A DNA stretch of 64,000 nucleotides from Auanema rhodensis. Taxonomy: Eukaryota > Nematoda > Chromadorea > Rhabditida > Rhabditidae. Each line of letters begins with the position of its first letter. Positions within the stretch are counted from its first letter, which is position 1. Shown here piece by piece: positions 42,841 to 56,284 of this stretch. The position numbers and the translations under genes are program-made. The stretch lies in assembly GCA_964057225.1 (NCBI GenBank), contig OZ059895.1:16080001-16144000 (forward strand), in the 5' to 3' direction. Under the pieces are notes generated by a model, which did not search any database, was not told the DNA's origin, and worked only from the letters and a program-made list of their open reading frames with translations.

Positions 42841-43231
42841 TCTGACAATGTTTTTGATTGTTTTCAATTCTAAATCTATTGTTATAAAAATACTTTATAT
42901 AGTTATAGATATATTATAATGAAATGAAAATAATATAAGAAATAAGAGAATTATCAAACAATACATTCAAAGTAATAGATCGAACTATGCTTCGAAGCTT
43001 CACAATTATGAATAAGAGTGTTCTCAACATAGACTATGAAAGTTGTATCTTACTTTCAAGTAATCTACTTGAAGCTAATTATCGAAAACTAATTCTGAAG
43101 CTTGTTATAATTTCTAAAAAGCACATACCTGCATCACACAGTATTACTAAACTAAGGAGAATTGTCGACAGATGAACATTCAAAAGGACAAATTCATTCA
43201 TATTCAGAGTTCCATTGAATTCTTTCGTCAT
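42785..43231 (-). other. possible alternative upstream exon of the Srt gene
   Basis: An exon 43129-43231 (ATG at 43231, encoding a start MTKEFNGTLNMNEFVLLNVH and a hydrophobic stretch LSTILLSLVILCDA) ends in G|GTATGT. It can be spliced in frame to an acceptor TTTAG at 42870 and then into the receptor, adding 44 residues that look like a signal peptide. The intron would be 259 bases, much longer than the others, and family members normally lack such an extension, so this is only an option. Confidence 0.3.
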
Positions 43232-43420
43232 TAACTGATAAAGTTGTCAACACAACGTTTGAGAAACACCTCAGAATAGAACACACGATCCGAAATTAAA
43301 AATTAGATTTTGATAATAAAATGAAATATATAAACATCTGCTTACAATAAAAATAATGATTTTCAATGAATTTACATCTTTGATTTGAAGATTTATTAAA
43401 GTTGTTAACTCCATTCGTCG
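43232..43420. other. spacer before the satellite
   Basis: AT-rich unique sequence with no gene recognised. Confidence 0.5.
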
Positions 43421-46400
43421 AGTTCAGGCTGTACACACGTTGTGCCCGGTGAATGTTCGGTTTTCTCAAAGTACATCGATTGAAATCAACTAAAAATACT
43501 TTGAGGTTGGGTAGTCAGATGTGTAGAATCTGAAATTCCAAATGAGATTTCGCTAGGTATTCTCCAGTTTCCCGAAAAATGGTTTATATCGACCCCATCC
43601 ACAAGATTTGTTCACAAAAAAGTTCAGGCTGTACACACGTTGTGCCCGGTGAATGTTCGGTTTTCTTAAAGTACATCGATTGAAATCAAATAAAAATACT
43701 TTGAGGTTGGGTAGTCAGATGTGTAGAATCTGAAATTCCAAATGAGATTTGGCTAGGTATTCTCCAGTTTCCGGAAAAATGGTTTATATCGACCCCATCC
43801 ACAAGATTTGTTCACAAAAAAGTTCAGGCTGTACACACGTTGTGCCCGGTGAATGTTCGGTTTTCTCAAAGTACATCGATTGAAATCAAATAAAAATACT
43901 TTGAGGTTGGGTAGTCAGATGTGTAGAATCTGAAATTCCAAATGAGATTTGGCTAGGTATTCTCCAGTTTCCGGAAAAATGGTTTATATCGACCCCATCC
44001 ACAAGATTTGTTCACAAAAAAGTTCAGGCTGTACACACGTTGTGCCCGGTGAATGTTCGGTTTTCTCAAAGTACATCGATTGAAATCAACTAAAAATACT
44101 TTGAGGTTGGGTAGTCAGATGTGTAGAATCTGAAATTCCAAATGAGATTTGGCTAGGTATTCTCCAGTTTCCGGAAAAATGGTTTATATCGACCCCATCC
44201 ACAAGATTTGTTCACAAAAAAGTTCAGGCTGTACACACGTTGTGCCCGGTGAATGTTCGGTTTTCTCAAAGTACATCGATTGAAATCAAATAAAAATACT
44301 TTGAGGTTGGGTAGTCAGATGTGTAGAATCTGAAATTCCAAATGAGATTTGGCTAGGTATTCTCCAGTTTCCGGAAAAATGGTTTATATCGACCCCATCC
44401 ACAAGATTTGTTCACAAAAAAGTTCAGGCTGTACACACGTTGTGCCCGGTGAATGTTCGGTTTTCTCAAAGTACATCGATTGAAATCAAATAAAAATACT
44501 TTGAGGTTGGGTAGTCAGATGTGTAGAATCTGAAATTCCAAATGAGATTTGGCTAGGTATTCTCCAGTTTCCGGAAAAGTGGTTTATATCGACCCCATCC
44601 ACAAGATTTGTTCACAAAAAAGTTCAGGCTGTACACACGTTGTGCCCGGTGAATGTTCGGTTTTCTCAAAGTACATCGATTGAAATCAACTAAAAATACT
44701 TTGAGGTTGGGTAGTCAGATGTGTAGAATCTGAAATTCCAAATGAGATTTCGCTAGGTATTCTCCAGTTTCCCGAAAAATGGTTTATATCGATCCCATCC
44801 ACAAGATTTCTTCACAAAAAAGTTCAGGCTGTACACACGTTGTGCCCGGTGAATGTTCGGTTTTCTCGAAGTACATCGATTGAAATCAAATAAAAATACT
44901 TTGAGGTTGGGTAGTCAGATGTGTAGAATCTGAAATTCCAAATGAGATTTGGCGAGGTATTATCCAGTTTCCGGAAAAATGGTTTATATCGACCCCATCC
45001 ACAAGATTTGTTCACAAAAAAGTTCAGGCTGTACACACGTTGTGCCCGGTGAATGTTCGGTTTTCTCAAAGTACATCGATTGAAATCAAATAAAAATACT
45101 TTGAGGTTGGGTAGTCAGATGTGTAGAATCTGAAATTCCAAATGAGATTTGGCTAGGTATTCTCCAGTTTCCGGAAAAATGGTTTATATCGACCCCATCC
45201 ACAAGATTTGTTCACAAAAAAGTTCAGGCTGTACACACGTTGTGCCCGGTGAATGTTCGGTTTTCTCAAAGTACATCGATTGAAATCAAATAAAAATACT
45301 TTGAGGTTGGGTAGTCAGATGTGTAGAATCTGAAATTCCAAATGAGATTTGGCTAGGTATTCTCCAGTTTCCGGAAAAATGGTTTATATCGACCCCATCC
45401 ACAAGATTTGTTCACAAAAAAGTTCAGGCTGTACACACGTTGTGCCCGGTGAATGTTCGGTTTTCTCAAAGTACATCGATTGAAATCAAATAAAAATACT
45501 TTGAGGTTGGGTAGTCAGATGTGTAGAATCTGAAATTCCAAATGAAATTTGGCTAGGTATTCTCCAGTTTCCGGAAAAATGGTTTATATCGACCCCATCC
45601 ACAAGATTTGTTCACAAAAAAGTTCAGGCTGTACACACGTTGTGCCCGGTGAATGTTCGGTTTTCTCAAAGTACATCGATTGAAATCAACTAAAAATACT
45701 TTGAGATTGGGTAATCAGATGTGAAGAATCTGAAATTCCAAATGAGATTTGGCGAAGTATTCTCCAGTTTCCGGAAAAATGGTTTATATCGACCCCATCC
45801 ACAAGATTTGTTCACAAAAAAGTTCAGGCTGTACACACGTTGTGCCCGGTGAATGTTCGGTTTTCTCAAAGTACATCGATTGAAATCAAATAAAAATACT
45901 TTGAGGTTGGGTAGTCAGATGTGTAGAATCTGAAATTCCAAATGAGATTTCGCTAGGTATTCTCCAGTTTCCCGAAAAATGGTTTATATCGATCCCATCC
46001 ACAAGATTTGTTCACAAAAAAGTTCAGGCTGTACACACGTTGTGCCCGGTGAATGTTCGGTTTTCTCGAAGTACATCGATTGAAATCAAATAAAAATACT
46101 TTGAGGTTGGGTAGTCAGATGTGTAGAATCTGAAATTCCAAATGAGATTTGGCTAGGTATTCTCCAGTTTCCGGAAAAATGGTTTATATCGACCCCATCC
46201 ACAAGATTTGTTCACAAAAAAGTTCAGGCTGTACACACGTTGTGCCCGGTGAATGTTCGGTTTTCTCAAAGTACATCGATTGAAATCAAATAAAAATACT
46301 TTGAGGTTGGGTAGTCAGATGTGTAGAATCTGAAATTCCAAATGAGATTTGGCTAGGTATTCTCCAGTTTCCGGAAAAATGGTTTATATCGACCCCATCC

Positions 46401-49400
46401 ACAAGATTTGTTCACAAAAAAGTTCAGGCTGTACACACGTTGTGCCCGGTGAATGTTCGGTTTTCTCAAAGTACATCGATTGAAATCAACTAAAAATACT
46501 TTGAGGTTGGGTAGTCAGATGTGTAGAATCTGAAATTCCAAATGAGATTTGGCTAGGTATTCTCCAGTTTCCGGAAAAATGGTTTATATAGACCCCATCC
46601 ACAAGATTTGTTCACAAAAAAGTTCAGGCTGTACACACGTTGTGCCCGGTGAATGTTCGGTTTTCTCGAAGTACATCGATTGAAATCAACTAAAAATACT
46701 TTGAGGTTGGGTAGTCAGATGTGTAGAATCTGAAATTCCAAATGAGATTTGGCTAGGTATTCTCCAGTTTCCGGAAAAATGGTTTATATCGACCCCATCC
46801 ACAAGATTTGTTCACAAAAAAGTTCAGGCTGTACACACGTTGTGCCCGGTGAATGTTCGGTTTTCTCAAAGTACATCGATTGAAATCAACTAAAAATACT
46901 TTGAGGTTGGGTAGTCAGATGTGTAGAATCTGAAATTCCAAATGAAATTTGGCTAGGTATTCTCCAGTTTCCGGAAAAATGGTTTATATCGACCCCATCC
47001 ACAAGATTTGTTCACAAAAAAGTTCAGGCTGTACACACGTTGTGCCCGGTGAATGTTCGGTTTTCTCGAAGTACATCGATTGAAATCAACTAAAAATACT
47101 TTGAGATTGGGTAATCAGATGTGAAGAATCTGAAATTCCAAATGAGATTTGGCGAAGTATTCTCCAGTTTCCGGAAAAATGGTTTATATCGACCCCATCC
47201 ACAAGATTTGTTCACAAAAAAGTTCAGGCTGTACACACGTTGTGCCCGGTGAATGTTCGGTTTTCTCAAAGTACATCGATTGAAATCAAATAAAAATACT
47301 TTGAGGTTGGGTAGTCAGATGTGTAGAATCTGAAATTCCAAATGAAATTTGGCTAGGTATTCTCCAGTTTCCGGAAAAATGGTTTATATCGACCCCATCC
47401 ACAAGATTTGTTCACAAAAAAGTTCAGGCTGTACACACGTTGTGCCCGGTGAATGTTCGGTTTTCTCAAAGTACATCGATTGAAATCAAATAAAAATACT
47501 TTGAGGTTGGGTAGTCAGATGTGTAGAATCTGAAATTCCAAATGAAATTTGGCTAGGTATTCTCCAGTTTCCGGAAAAATGGTTTATATCGACCCCATCC
47601 ACAAGATTTGTTCACAAAAAAGTTCAGGCTGTACACACGTTGTGCCCGGTGAATGTTCGGTTTTCTCAAAGTACATCGATTGAAATCAACTAAAAATACT
47701 TTGAGATTGGGTAATCAGATGTGAAGAATCTGAAATTCCAAATGAGATTTGGCGAAGTATTCTCCAGTTTCCGGAAAAATGGTTTATATCGACCCCATCC
47801 ACAAGATTTGTTCACAAAAAAGTTCAGGCTGTACACACGTTGTGCCCGGTGAATGTTCGGTTTTCTCAAAGTACATCGATTGAAATCAACTAAAAATACT
47901 TTGAGATTGGGTAATCAGATGTGAAGAATCTGAAATTCCAAATGAGATTTGGCGAAGTATTCTCCAGTTTCCGGAAAAATGGTTTATATCGACCCCATCC
48001 ACAAGATTTGTTCACAAAAAAGTTCAGGCTGTACACACGTTGTGCCCGGTGAATGTTCGGTTTTCTCAAAGTACATCGATTGAAATCAAATAAAAATACT
48101 TTGAGGTTGGGTAGTCAGATGTGTAGAATCTGAAATTCCAAATGAGATTTCGCTAGGTATTCTCCAGTTTCCCGAAAAATGGTTTATATCGATCCCATCC
48201 ACAAGATTTGTTCACAAAAAAGTTCAGGCTGTACACACGTTGTGCCCGGTGAATGTTCGGTTTTCTCGAAGTACATCGATTGAAATCAAATAAAAATACT
48301 TTGAGGTTGGGTAGTCAGATGTGTAGAATCTGAAATTCCAAATGAGATTTGGCTAGGTATTCTCCAGTTTCCGGAAAAATGGTTTATATCGACCCCATCC
48401 ACAAGATTTGTTCACAAAAAAGTTCAGGCTGTACACACGTTGTGCCCGGTGAATGTTCGGTTTTCTCAAAGTACATCGATTGAAATCAAATAAAAATACT
48501 TTGAGGTTGGGTAGTCAGATGTGTAGAATCTGAAATTCCAAATGAGATTTGGCTAGGTATTCTCCAGTTTCCGGAAAAATGGTTTATATCGACCCCATCC
48601 ACAAGATTTGTTCACAAAAAAGTTCAGGCTGTACACACGTTGTGCCCGGTGAATGTTCGGTTTTCTCAAAGTACATCGATTGAAATCAACTAAAAATACT
48701 TTGAGGTTGGGTAGTCAGATGTGTAGAATCTGAAATTCCAAATGAGATTTGGCTAGGTATTCTCCAGTTTCCGGAAAAATGGTTTATATCGACCCCATCC
48801 ACAAGATTTGTTCACAAAAAAGTTCAGGCTGTACACACGTTGTGCCCGGTGAATGTTCGGTTTTCTCGAAGTACATCGATTGAAATCAACTAAAAATACT
48901 TTGAGGTTGGGTAGTCAGATGTGTAGAATCTGAAATTCCAAATGAGATTTGGCTAGGTATTCTCCAGTTTCCGGAAAAATGGTTTATATCGACCCCATCC
49001 ACAAGATTTGTTCACAAAAAAGTTCAGGCTGTACACACGTTGTGCCCGGTGAATGTTCGGTTTTCTCAAAGTACATCGATTGAAATCAACTAAAAATACT
49101 TTGAGGTTGGGTAGTCAGATGTGTAGAATCTGAAATTCCAAATGAAATTTGGCTAGGTATTCTCCAGTTTCCGGAAAAATGGTTTATATCGACCCCATCC
49201 ACAAGATTTGTTCACAAAAAAGTTCAGGCTGTACACACGTTGTGCCCGGTGAATGTTCGGTTTTCTCGAAGTACATCGATTGAAATCAACTAAAAATACT
49301 TTGAGATTGGGTAATCAGATGTGAAGAATCTGAAATTCCAAATGAGATTTGGCGAAGTATTCTCCAGTTTCCGGAAAAATGGTTTATATCGACCCCATCC

Positions 49401-52400
49401 ACAAGATTTGTTCACAAAAAAGTTCAGGCTGTACACACGTTGTGCCCGGTGAATGTTCGGTTTTCTCAAAGTACATCGATTGAAATCAAATAAAAATACT
49501 TTGAGGTTGGGTAGTCAGATGTGTAGAATCTGAAATTCCAAATGAAATTTGGCTAGGTATTCTCCAGTTTCCGGAAAAATGGTTTATATCGACCCCATCC
49601 ACAAGATTTGTTCACAAAAAAGTTCAGGCTGTACACACGTTGTGCCCGGTGAATGTTCGGTTTTCTCAAAGTACATCGATTGAAATCAAATAAAAATACT
49701 TTGAGGTTGGGTAGTCAGATGTGTAGAATCTGAAATTCCAAATGAGATTTCGCTAGGTATTATCAAGTTTCCGGAAAAATGGTTTATATCGACCCCATCC
49801 ACAAGATTTGTTCACAAAAAAGTTCAGGCTGTACACACGTTGTGCCCGGTGAATGTTCGGTTTTCTCAAAGTACATCGATTGAAATCAAATAAAAATACT
49901 TTGAGGTTGGGTAGTCAGATGTGTAGAATCTGAAATTCCAAATGAAATTTGGCTAGGTATTCTCCAGTTTCCGGAAAAATGGTTTATATCGACCCCATCC
50001 ACAAGATTTGTTCACAAAAAAGTTCAGGCTGTACACACGTTGTGCCCGGTGAATGTTCGGTTTTCTCAAAGTACATCGATTGAAATCAAATAAAAATACT
50101 TTGAGGTTGGGTAGTCAGATGTGTAGAATCTGAAATTCCAAATGAAATTTGGCTAGGTATTCTCCAGTTTCCGGAAAAATGGTTTATATCGACCCCATCC
50201 ACAAGATTTGTTCACAAAAAAGTTCAGGCTGTACACACGTTGTGCCCGGTGAATGTTCGGTTTTCTCAAAGTACATCGATTGAAATCAACTAAAAATACT
50301 TTGAGATTGGGTAATCAGATGTGAAGAATCTGAAATTCCAAATGAGATTTGGCGAAGTATTCTCCAGTTTCCGGAAAAATGGTTTATATCGACCCCATCC
50401 ACAAGATTTGTTCACAAAAAAGTTCAGGCTGTACACACGTTGTGCCCGGTGAATGTTCGGTTTTCTCAAAGTACATCGATTGAAATCAAATAAAAATACT
50501 TTGAGGTTGGGTAGTCAGATGTGTAGAATCTGAAATTCCAAATGAAATTTGGCTCGGTATTCTCCAGTTTCCGGAAAAATGGTTTATATCGACCCCATCC
50601 ACAAGATTTGTTCACAAAAAAGTTCAGGCTGTACACACGTTGTGCCCGGTGAATGTTCGGTTTTCTCAAAGTACATCGATTGAAATCAACTAAAAATACT
50701 TTGAGATTGGGTAATCAGATGTGAAGAATCTGAAATTCCAAATGAGATTTGGCGAAGTATTCTCCAGTTTCCGGAAAAATGGTTTATATCGACCCCATCC
50801 ACAAGATTTGTTCACAAAAAAGTTCAGGCTGTACACACGTTGTGCCCGGTGAATGTTCGGTTTTCTCGAAGTACATCGATTGAAATCAACTAAAAATACT
50901 TTGAGATTGGGTAATCAGATGTGAAGAATCTGAAATTCCAAATGAGATTTGGCGAAGTATTCTCCAGTTTCCGGAAAAATGGTTTATATCGACCCCATCC
51001 ACAAGATTTGTTCACAAAAAAGTTCAGGCTGTACACACGTTGTGCCCGGTGAATGTTCGGTTTTCTCAAAGTACATCGATTGAAATCAAATAAAAATACT
51101 TTGAGATTGGGTAGTCAGATGTGTAGAATCTGAAATTCCAAATGAGATTTGGCGAGGTATTCTCCAGTTTCCGGAAAAATGGTTTATATCGACCCCATCC
51201 ACAAGATTTGTTCACAAAAAAGTTCAGGCTGTACACACGTTGTGCCCGGTGAATGTTCGGTTTTCTCGAAGTACATCGATTGAAATCAACTAAAAATACT
51301 TTGAGGTTGGGTAGTCAGATGTGTAGAATCTGAAATTCCAAATGAGATTTCGCTAGGTATTATCCAGTTTCCGGAAAAATGGTTTATATCGACCCCATCC
51401 ACAAGATTTGTTCACAAAAAAGTTCAGGCTGTACACACGTTGTGCCCGGTGAATGTTCGGTTTTCTCAAAGTACATCGATTGAAATCAAATAAAAATACT
51501 TTGAGATTGGGTAGTCAGATGTGTAGAATCTGAAATTCCAAATGAGATTTCGCTAGGTATTATCCAGTTTCCGGAAAAATGGTTTATATCGACCCCATCC
51601 ACAAGATTTGTTCACAAAAAAGTTCAGGCTGTACACACGTTGTGCCCGGTGAATGTTCGGTTTTCTCGAAGTACATCGATTGAAATCAACTAAAAATACT
51701 TTGAGATTGGGTAATCAGATGTGAAGAATCTGAAATTCCAAATGAGATTTGGCGAAGTATTCTCCAGTTTCCGGAAAAATGGTTTATATCGACCCCATCC
51801 ACAAGATTTGTTCACAAAAAAGTTCAGGCTGTACACACGTTGTGCCCGGTGAATGTTCGGTTTTCTCGAAGTACATCGATTGAAATCAAATAAAAATACT
51901 TTGAGGTTGGGTAGTCAGATGTGTAGAATCTGAAATTCCAAATGAGATTTCGCTAGGTATTATCCAGTTTCCGGAAAAATGGTTTATATCGACCCCATCC
52001 ACAAGATTTGTTCACAAAAAAGTTCAGGCTGTACACACGTTGTGCCCGGTGAATGTTCGGTTTTCTCGAAGTACATCGATTGAAATCAAATAAAAATACT
52101 TTGAGGTTGGGTAGTCAGATGTGTAGAATCTGAAATTCCAAATGAGATTTCGCTAGGTATTATCCAGTTTCCGGAAAAATGGTTTATATCGACCCCATCC
52201 ACAAGATTTGTTCACAAAAAAGTTCAGGCTGTACACACGTTGTGCCCGGTGAATGTTCGGTTTTCTCGAAGTACATCGATTGAAATCAACTAAAAATACT
52301 TTGAGATTGGGTAATCAGATGTGAAGAATCTGAAATTCCAAATGAGATTTGGCGAAGTATTCTCCAGTTTCCGGAAAAATGGTTTATATCGACCCCATCC

Positions 52401-53089
52401 ACAAGATTTGTTCACAAAAAAGTTCAGGCTGTACACACGTTGTGCCCGGTGAATGTTCGGTTTTCTCGAAGTACATCGATTGAAATCAACTAAAAATACT
52501 TTGAGGTTGGGTAGTCAGATGTGTAGAATCTGAAATTCCAAATGAGATTTGGCGAGGTATTCTCCAGTTTCCGGAAAAATGGTTTATATCGACCCCATCC
52601 ACAAGATTTGTTCACAAAAAAGTTCAGGCTGTACACACGTTGTGCCCGGTGAATGTTCGGTTTTCTCGAAGTACATCGATTGAAATCAACTAAAAATACT
52701 TTGAGGTTGGGTAGTCAGATGTGTAGAATCTGAAATTCCAAATGAGATTTGGCGAGGTATTCTCCAGTTTCCGGAAAAATGGTTTATATCGACCCCATCC
52801 ACAAGATTTGTTCACAAAAAAGTTCAGGCTGTACACACGTTGTGCCCGGTGAATGTTCGGTTTTCTCAAAGTACATCGATTGAAATCAAATAAAAATACT
52901 TTGAGGTTGGGTAGTCAGATGTGTAGAATCTGAAACTCCAAATGAGATTTGGCTAGGTATTCTCCAGTTTCTGGAAAAATGGTTTATATCGACCCCATCC
53001 ACAAGATTTGTTCACAAAAAAGTTCAGGCTGTACACACGTTGTGCCCGCTGAATGTTCGGTTTTCTCAAAGTACATCGATTGAAATCAA
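43421..53089. repeat. 200-bp satellite array, about 48 monomers
   Basis: AGTTCAGGCTGTACACACGT recurs every 200 bases exactly, from 43421 to 53021, followed by a 69-base partial monomer. No indel was seen in 48 monomers; variation is limited to a few positions (for example GAGGTTGGGTAGTC against GAGATTGGGTAATC, CTCAAAG against CTCGAAG, ATCAAATAAA against ATCAACTAAA). One minus-strand frame is open over most of a monomer, but it is interrupted in nearly all copies. I see no gene or RNA motif in the monomer. Confidence 0.97.
45821..49620. repeat. higher-order repeat in the satellite, 2.2-kb offset
   Basis: The eight consecutive monomers 45821-47420 carry the same ordered set of variants as 48021-49620, that is 11 monomers further on. 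Both start with the rare monomer type having CGCTAGG, CCCGAAAAAT and GATCCCATCC. One extra base differs (TATATAGACC near 46590). Positions 47421-48020 are the non-matching remainder of the 2.2-kb unit. Confidence 0.85.
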
Positions 53090-53120
53090 TAAAACAAAGA
53101 AAAACAGTCTTTTGTCTGTT

Positions 53121-53580
53121 AGGCCATACCTTGTTTGGTATCTCATATGGGTTTCACTTTTCACCCGTTCACAACTATTTAGCCAATGAAACAATACATT
53201 TACGGATAATTTAACCCTCAGGGCATTACCTGGAAGAAAACATACTGAACAGGTGTAAAACATTCTCCCCGGCCGGGAATTGAACCCGGGTCTCGCATGT
53301 GACAGACGCGGATACTCATCACTATACTACCGAGGATATGAGGCTACACGTTATCAGAATACCAACGTTACGATTCTAAGTCTCTCCCTTAGCTTCAATG
53401 ATCACAATTTCCTGAAAAGAAAAACTGTAGTATAGAAGTAATTTTATAACATGAAGAACAACCGGTCAAGTGCTATTATAATTCAAAAATGAAGTAAGCG
53501 TGTGGATGTACGTGGATCTCACGTGAAACTCTCAAGATATTCATGAAATTAATACTTCAGATTGTAAGGGACGCGCGAAC
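53121..53580 (-). repeat. inverted, rearranged piece of the U1/tRNA unit
   Basis: The reverse complement matches the 727-bp unit from the spacer after U1 stem-loop 4 through the tRNA to the spacer before the next U1. About 100 bases are missing at the junction near 53160 (TTTCACTTTT to CACCCGTTCAC). It touches the end of the satellite. Only the last half of stem-loop 4 of U1 remains (CGCGCGAAC edge at 53574-53580); no U1 gene is present. Confidence 0.93.
53265..53336 (-). tRNA. tRNA-Asp(GTC), minus strand
   Basis: Complete cloverleaf on the minus strand, with TTTT just after it in the same orientation. One change from the reference: the D loop reads GTGATGAGT instead of GTGGTGAGT, altering the conserved G-G pair of the D loop that contacts the T loop. 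Possibly functional, possibly weakened. Confidence 0.9.
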
Positions 53581-55082
53581 AGAGATCCTTAAACTTGAAG
53601 TTAAACATCCGAAATTTCTCATTATATCAGATATGGATTGAACCATGTAAAAGCGATGATTATGAAACAGTGGAAGTGTTGGCATGAACATCGTTGAATC
53701 TGAAAAAAAGAAAAAGTTATCGTGAGAAGAACTTCCTCTTTTAGAATATTTATTTATCGAATAATAATAAATTTTTAATCCGTATGATTAAGAGAAAGAT
53801 ATCCGCTAACGATGTGGAAGATTGAGGAAGAAAGACAAAGGATCCTGAAGATCAAGTTAACATGGATATGTTCGATTATATACAGTTGTGAAGGAACTAA
53901 TTTCTTTTTCCAAGCGGAGTTCTAAGAATATCAAATTTTGAAATTTCCGTTTTGTCACGTTTTCATGTTGTACAGCAAGCTTCTCACATCTTCCCCCATT
54001 CAATTGATAATCAGCAGTTAGTCCCTCTACTTGTGTGTTCACCTCATTGTTCTTTCTCTCTAATACCTACCTAGAATGACAAAGGGAGAGAAGCTTGATG
54101 AGATGAAATCTCTTGACCTATTCCTTTGATAGTCAATTTTACTTTTTTTTTAACGAGTTACATCTTTTTGCTTTTTCTTCGACAACCTTGGACTTGAGTA
54201 GATTGATAGAGTAGTATGGGGGGTGATCTTCCGATGTGAACTATAAATATATCTTTACTATATGTATAGATAACTTGCATATCTAGCTTTATTATGCTAT
54301 TTTTAGTTATTTGCTCATAAACACATAGATTTTCAATGTAATTCAAGTTTTTTCAATCTTATTTCGTCATTAACGAAAAGAAAATTTTAACATTTTACGT
54401 AATCATCTTCATTATGATCGTTGTACATCATTGTCGTTGCTATGCTAACGTGTTGTTCTTCAATGATTATTATATGTAATATTTAAATAAAATGCTTCTA
54501 CACATAGTTAAACAACAGAATTGAAACTTTTTCATTGAAAATTTAAAAACAAACAAACTCATAAAAACTCTATATCTCTGTAATGGAAATGCGTCAACAT
54601 ATAAGAAAAACATATAAAAATTATGAAAATTATAAGAAAAAAAGAAGAAGAAGAAGAAAATAAAAATTGAATTATCGTGGGAAAAATATAGAGGAGATTA
54701 AGGTTGAAGATGGCTGCTATACATAGTAGCATGTTATGATGTTTGATGTCTGATGAGAGAGAGCTGCAACTCTTCTGAATCATCATCATCATCATGTTTT
54801 GTTCGAAACAACTATCTTCAATGTATATTACATATAATACATATAGTATAATATGCCTTATATAGTATTGACATTCTAGTTGGACTAGCAAGTATGAAAT
54901 CACAGATTTTACACGAAACAGACACACACACACCAAAAAAAAAACAAAAAAAAAATAATTGAAACTATAAAGAGAAAAATGAATTGTTTGTATATATCAA
55001 TTATATATGAAGAAATATGAAGTGAAACAATAAGCACTGAGAAGAACCAACTGTCTATAACTCTGGAAGAATCATGAAGAAA
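53581..55082. other. unique region with an unassigned coiled-coil-like frame
   Basis: No complete gene is recognised. On the minus strand a frame around 53857-54100 (ERKNNEVNTQVEG, then YQLNGGRCEKLAVQHENVTK and FLELRLEKEISSF) has the spacing of a coiled coil and a faint resemblance to the end of an intermediate-filament rod, but no flanking exons could be joined. The rest is AT-rich, with small (GAA)n and (CAT)n runs at 54640 and 54780. Confidence 0.3.
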
Positions 55083-55130
55083 GAGAGGGAGAGAGAGAGA
55101 GATAGAGAGAGAGAGAGGGAGAGAAGGGAA
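55083..55130. repeat. (GA)n microsatellite
   Basis: Imperfect GA run; the first of about ten between 55 and 64 kb. Confidence 0.9.
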
Positions 55131-55145
55131 GGGGTAAAAAGATGA

Positions 55146-55354
55146 TTGCAGATTGTTTTGGTTATTATGAGAATCGGCACATACATTAGCATTTCTTGGG
55201 AATTAATTGATAACACCGGTAGAAGTACCACGGTTAAACTTCGTTATGATTACGATATGGTCAGGGTTTGGGATCCAGGTGAGACAAAGAGGATTCTGGA
55301 GCAGCTACATCTAGTTGTGAATGAGTACAGCAAATGGAATATGGAGGGAGACGA

Positions 55355-55358
<4 letters not shown>
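55146..55358 (+). other. unassigned 70-codon open frame
   Basis: The translated product has an ordinary protein-like composition (ISWELIDNTGRS, then VRVWDPGETKRILEQLHLV) and sits between two (GA)n tracts. There is no family match and no clear splice sites. It could be a lone exon or chance. Confidence 0.2.
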
Positions 55359-55412
<54 letters not shown>

Positions 55413-55420
55413 AGAGAGAG
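55357..55420. repeat. (GA)n microsatellite
   Basis: About 60 bases of GA with one GATGGA interruption. Confidence 0.95.
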
Positions 55421-55792
55421 TGATTGTGTCAATTCAAATTCTGTTATTCACAGAGAAGGAAAGGAAGCTTATGAGGAGAGAGGGGCAAAGAATTCAAATT
55501 GAAACTATAAATTGAAGAATTTGTTGATTATAATATTATATTTATAATATATAAATTGTATAAATAATCTATTTTGCTCTATAAATGGTCTGTAGAGACG
55601 CATTGAACCCGGGTTCTTCAAATTGAACATTAAAGAGAATAAATAGGTCGACGTGTGATAATTGTGAAAAACAAAATTTTTGTATTAATATTTGAAAAAA
55701 AAAAAAATCTAATTCGTATTATGTGATTACTGTATATCTGTAGCTATCGGTTTGCTTTTGAGAGACAGACAGATTGAATACAATACGTTGGG

Positions 55793-55795
<3 letters not shown>

Positions 55796-55856
<61 letters not shown>

Positions 55857-55862
55857 AAGAAG
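55796..55862. repeat. (GA)n microsatellite
   Basis: About 55 uninterrupted bases of GA, then GAAAGAAAGA. Confidence 0.95.
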
Positions 55863-56210
55863 AGAAAAAGTTGGTGGTGCAAAAGAAGGAGCTACAAAGA
55901 AAAAGGTGAATTTAGGAGAGAAAAGGAGGGTGAAGGGGTAGAGGGCGACAAATAACCTGCCAGCTTTCATTAAAAAAATTGTAAATTTAAAATGAAAACA
56001 AACAAAAAATAAAAAAATTATTATCTAGATAAAGGTAATGAAAAGGTTAGAGATGGGGATCATTTTCTTTTTTCTATTAAGATTATTAGAGTTTTTAGCG
56101 GTTGGCAAGATCATGATGCTACTGATGAGGAGACGCTAGATCATTTTTAGAATTTTAATGAATAATGTGGAAACAGGAAACGGTAGAATAGTACCAATAG
56201 TACGATTAGA
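55863..56210. other. purine-rich and AT-rich spacer
   Basis: No gene seen; it lies beyond the 3' end of the zinc-finger gene. Confidence 0.5.
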
Positions 56211-56228
56211 AGAGATAGATAGAGAGAG

Positions 56229-56259
<31 letters not shown>

Positions 56260-56284
56260 GAGAGGGAGAGAGGGAGAGAGAGAA
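56211..56284. repeat. (GA)n microsatellite
   Basis: Imperfect GA/GAAA run, about 240 bases past the stop of the zinc-finger gene, so perhaps in its 3' untranslated region. Confidence 0.9.

Noticed and set aside
42987-43175. 62-codon plus-strand frame upstream of the Srt gene
   Set aside because: It has no family features, and the minus strand offers a better explanation (a possible upstream exon).
44824-45069. Minus-strand frames in the 200-bp satellite
   Set aside because: Open only where a substitution removes a stop; most monomers are interrupted.
43421-53089. Regular repeats resembling a CRISPR array
   Set aside because: The 200-bp monomers are repetitive over their whole length, with no unique spacers, and the genome is eukaryotic.
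55250-55432. Ser-Leu or Glu-Arg repeat frames over (GA)n tracts (also at 55719, 56147, 58590, 59662, 62479)
   Set aside because: Translation of microsatellites.
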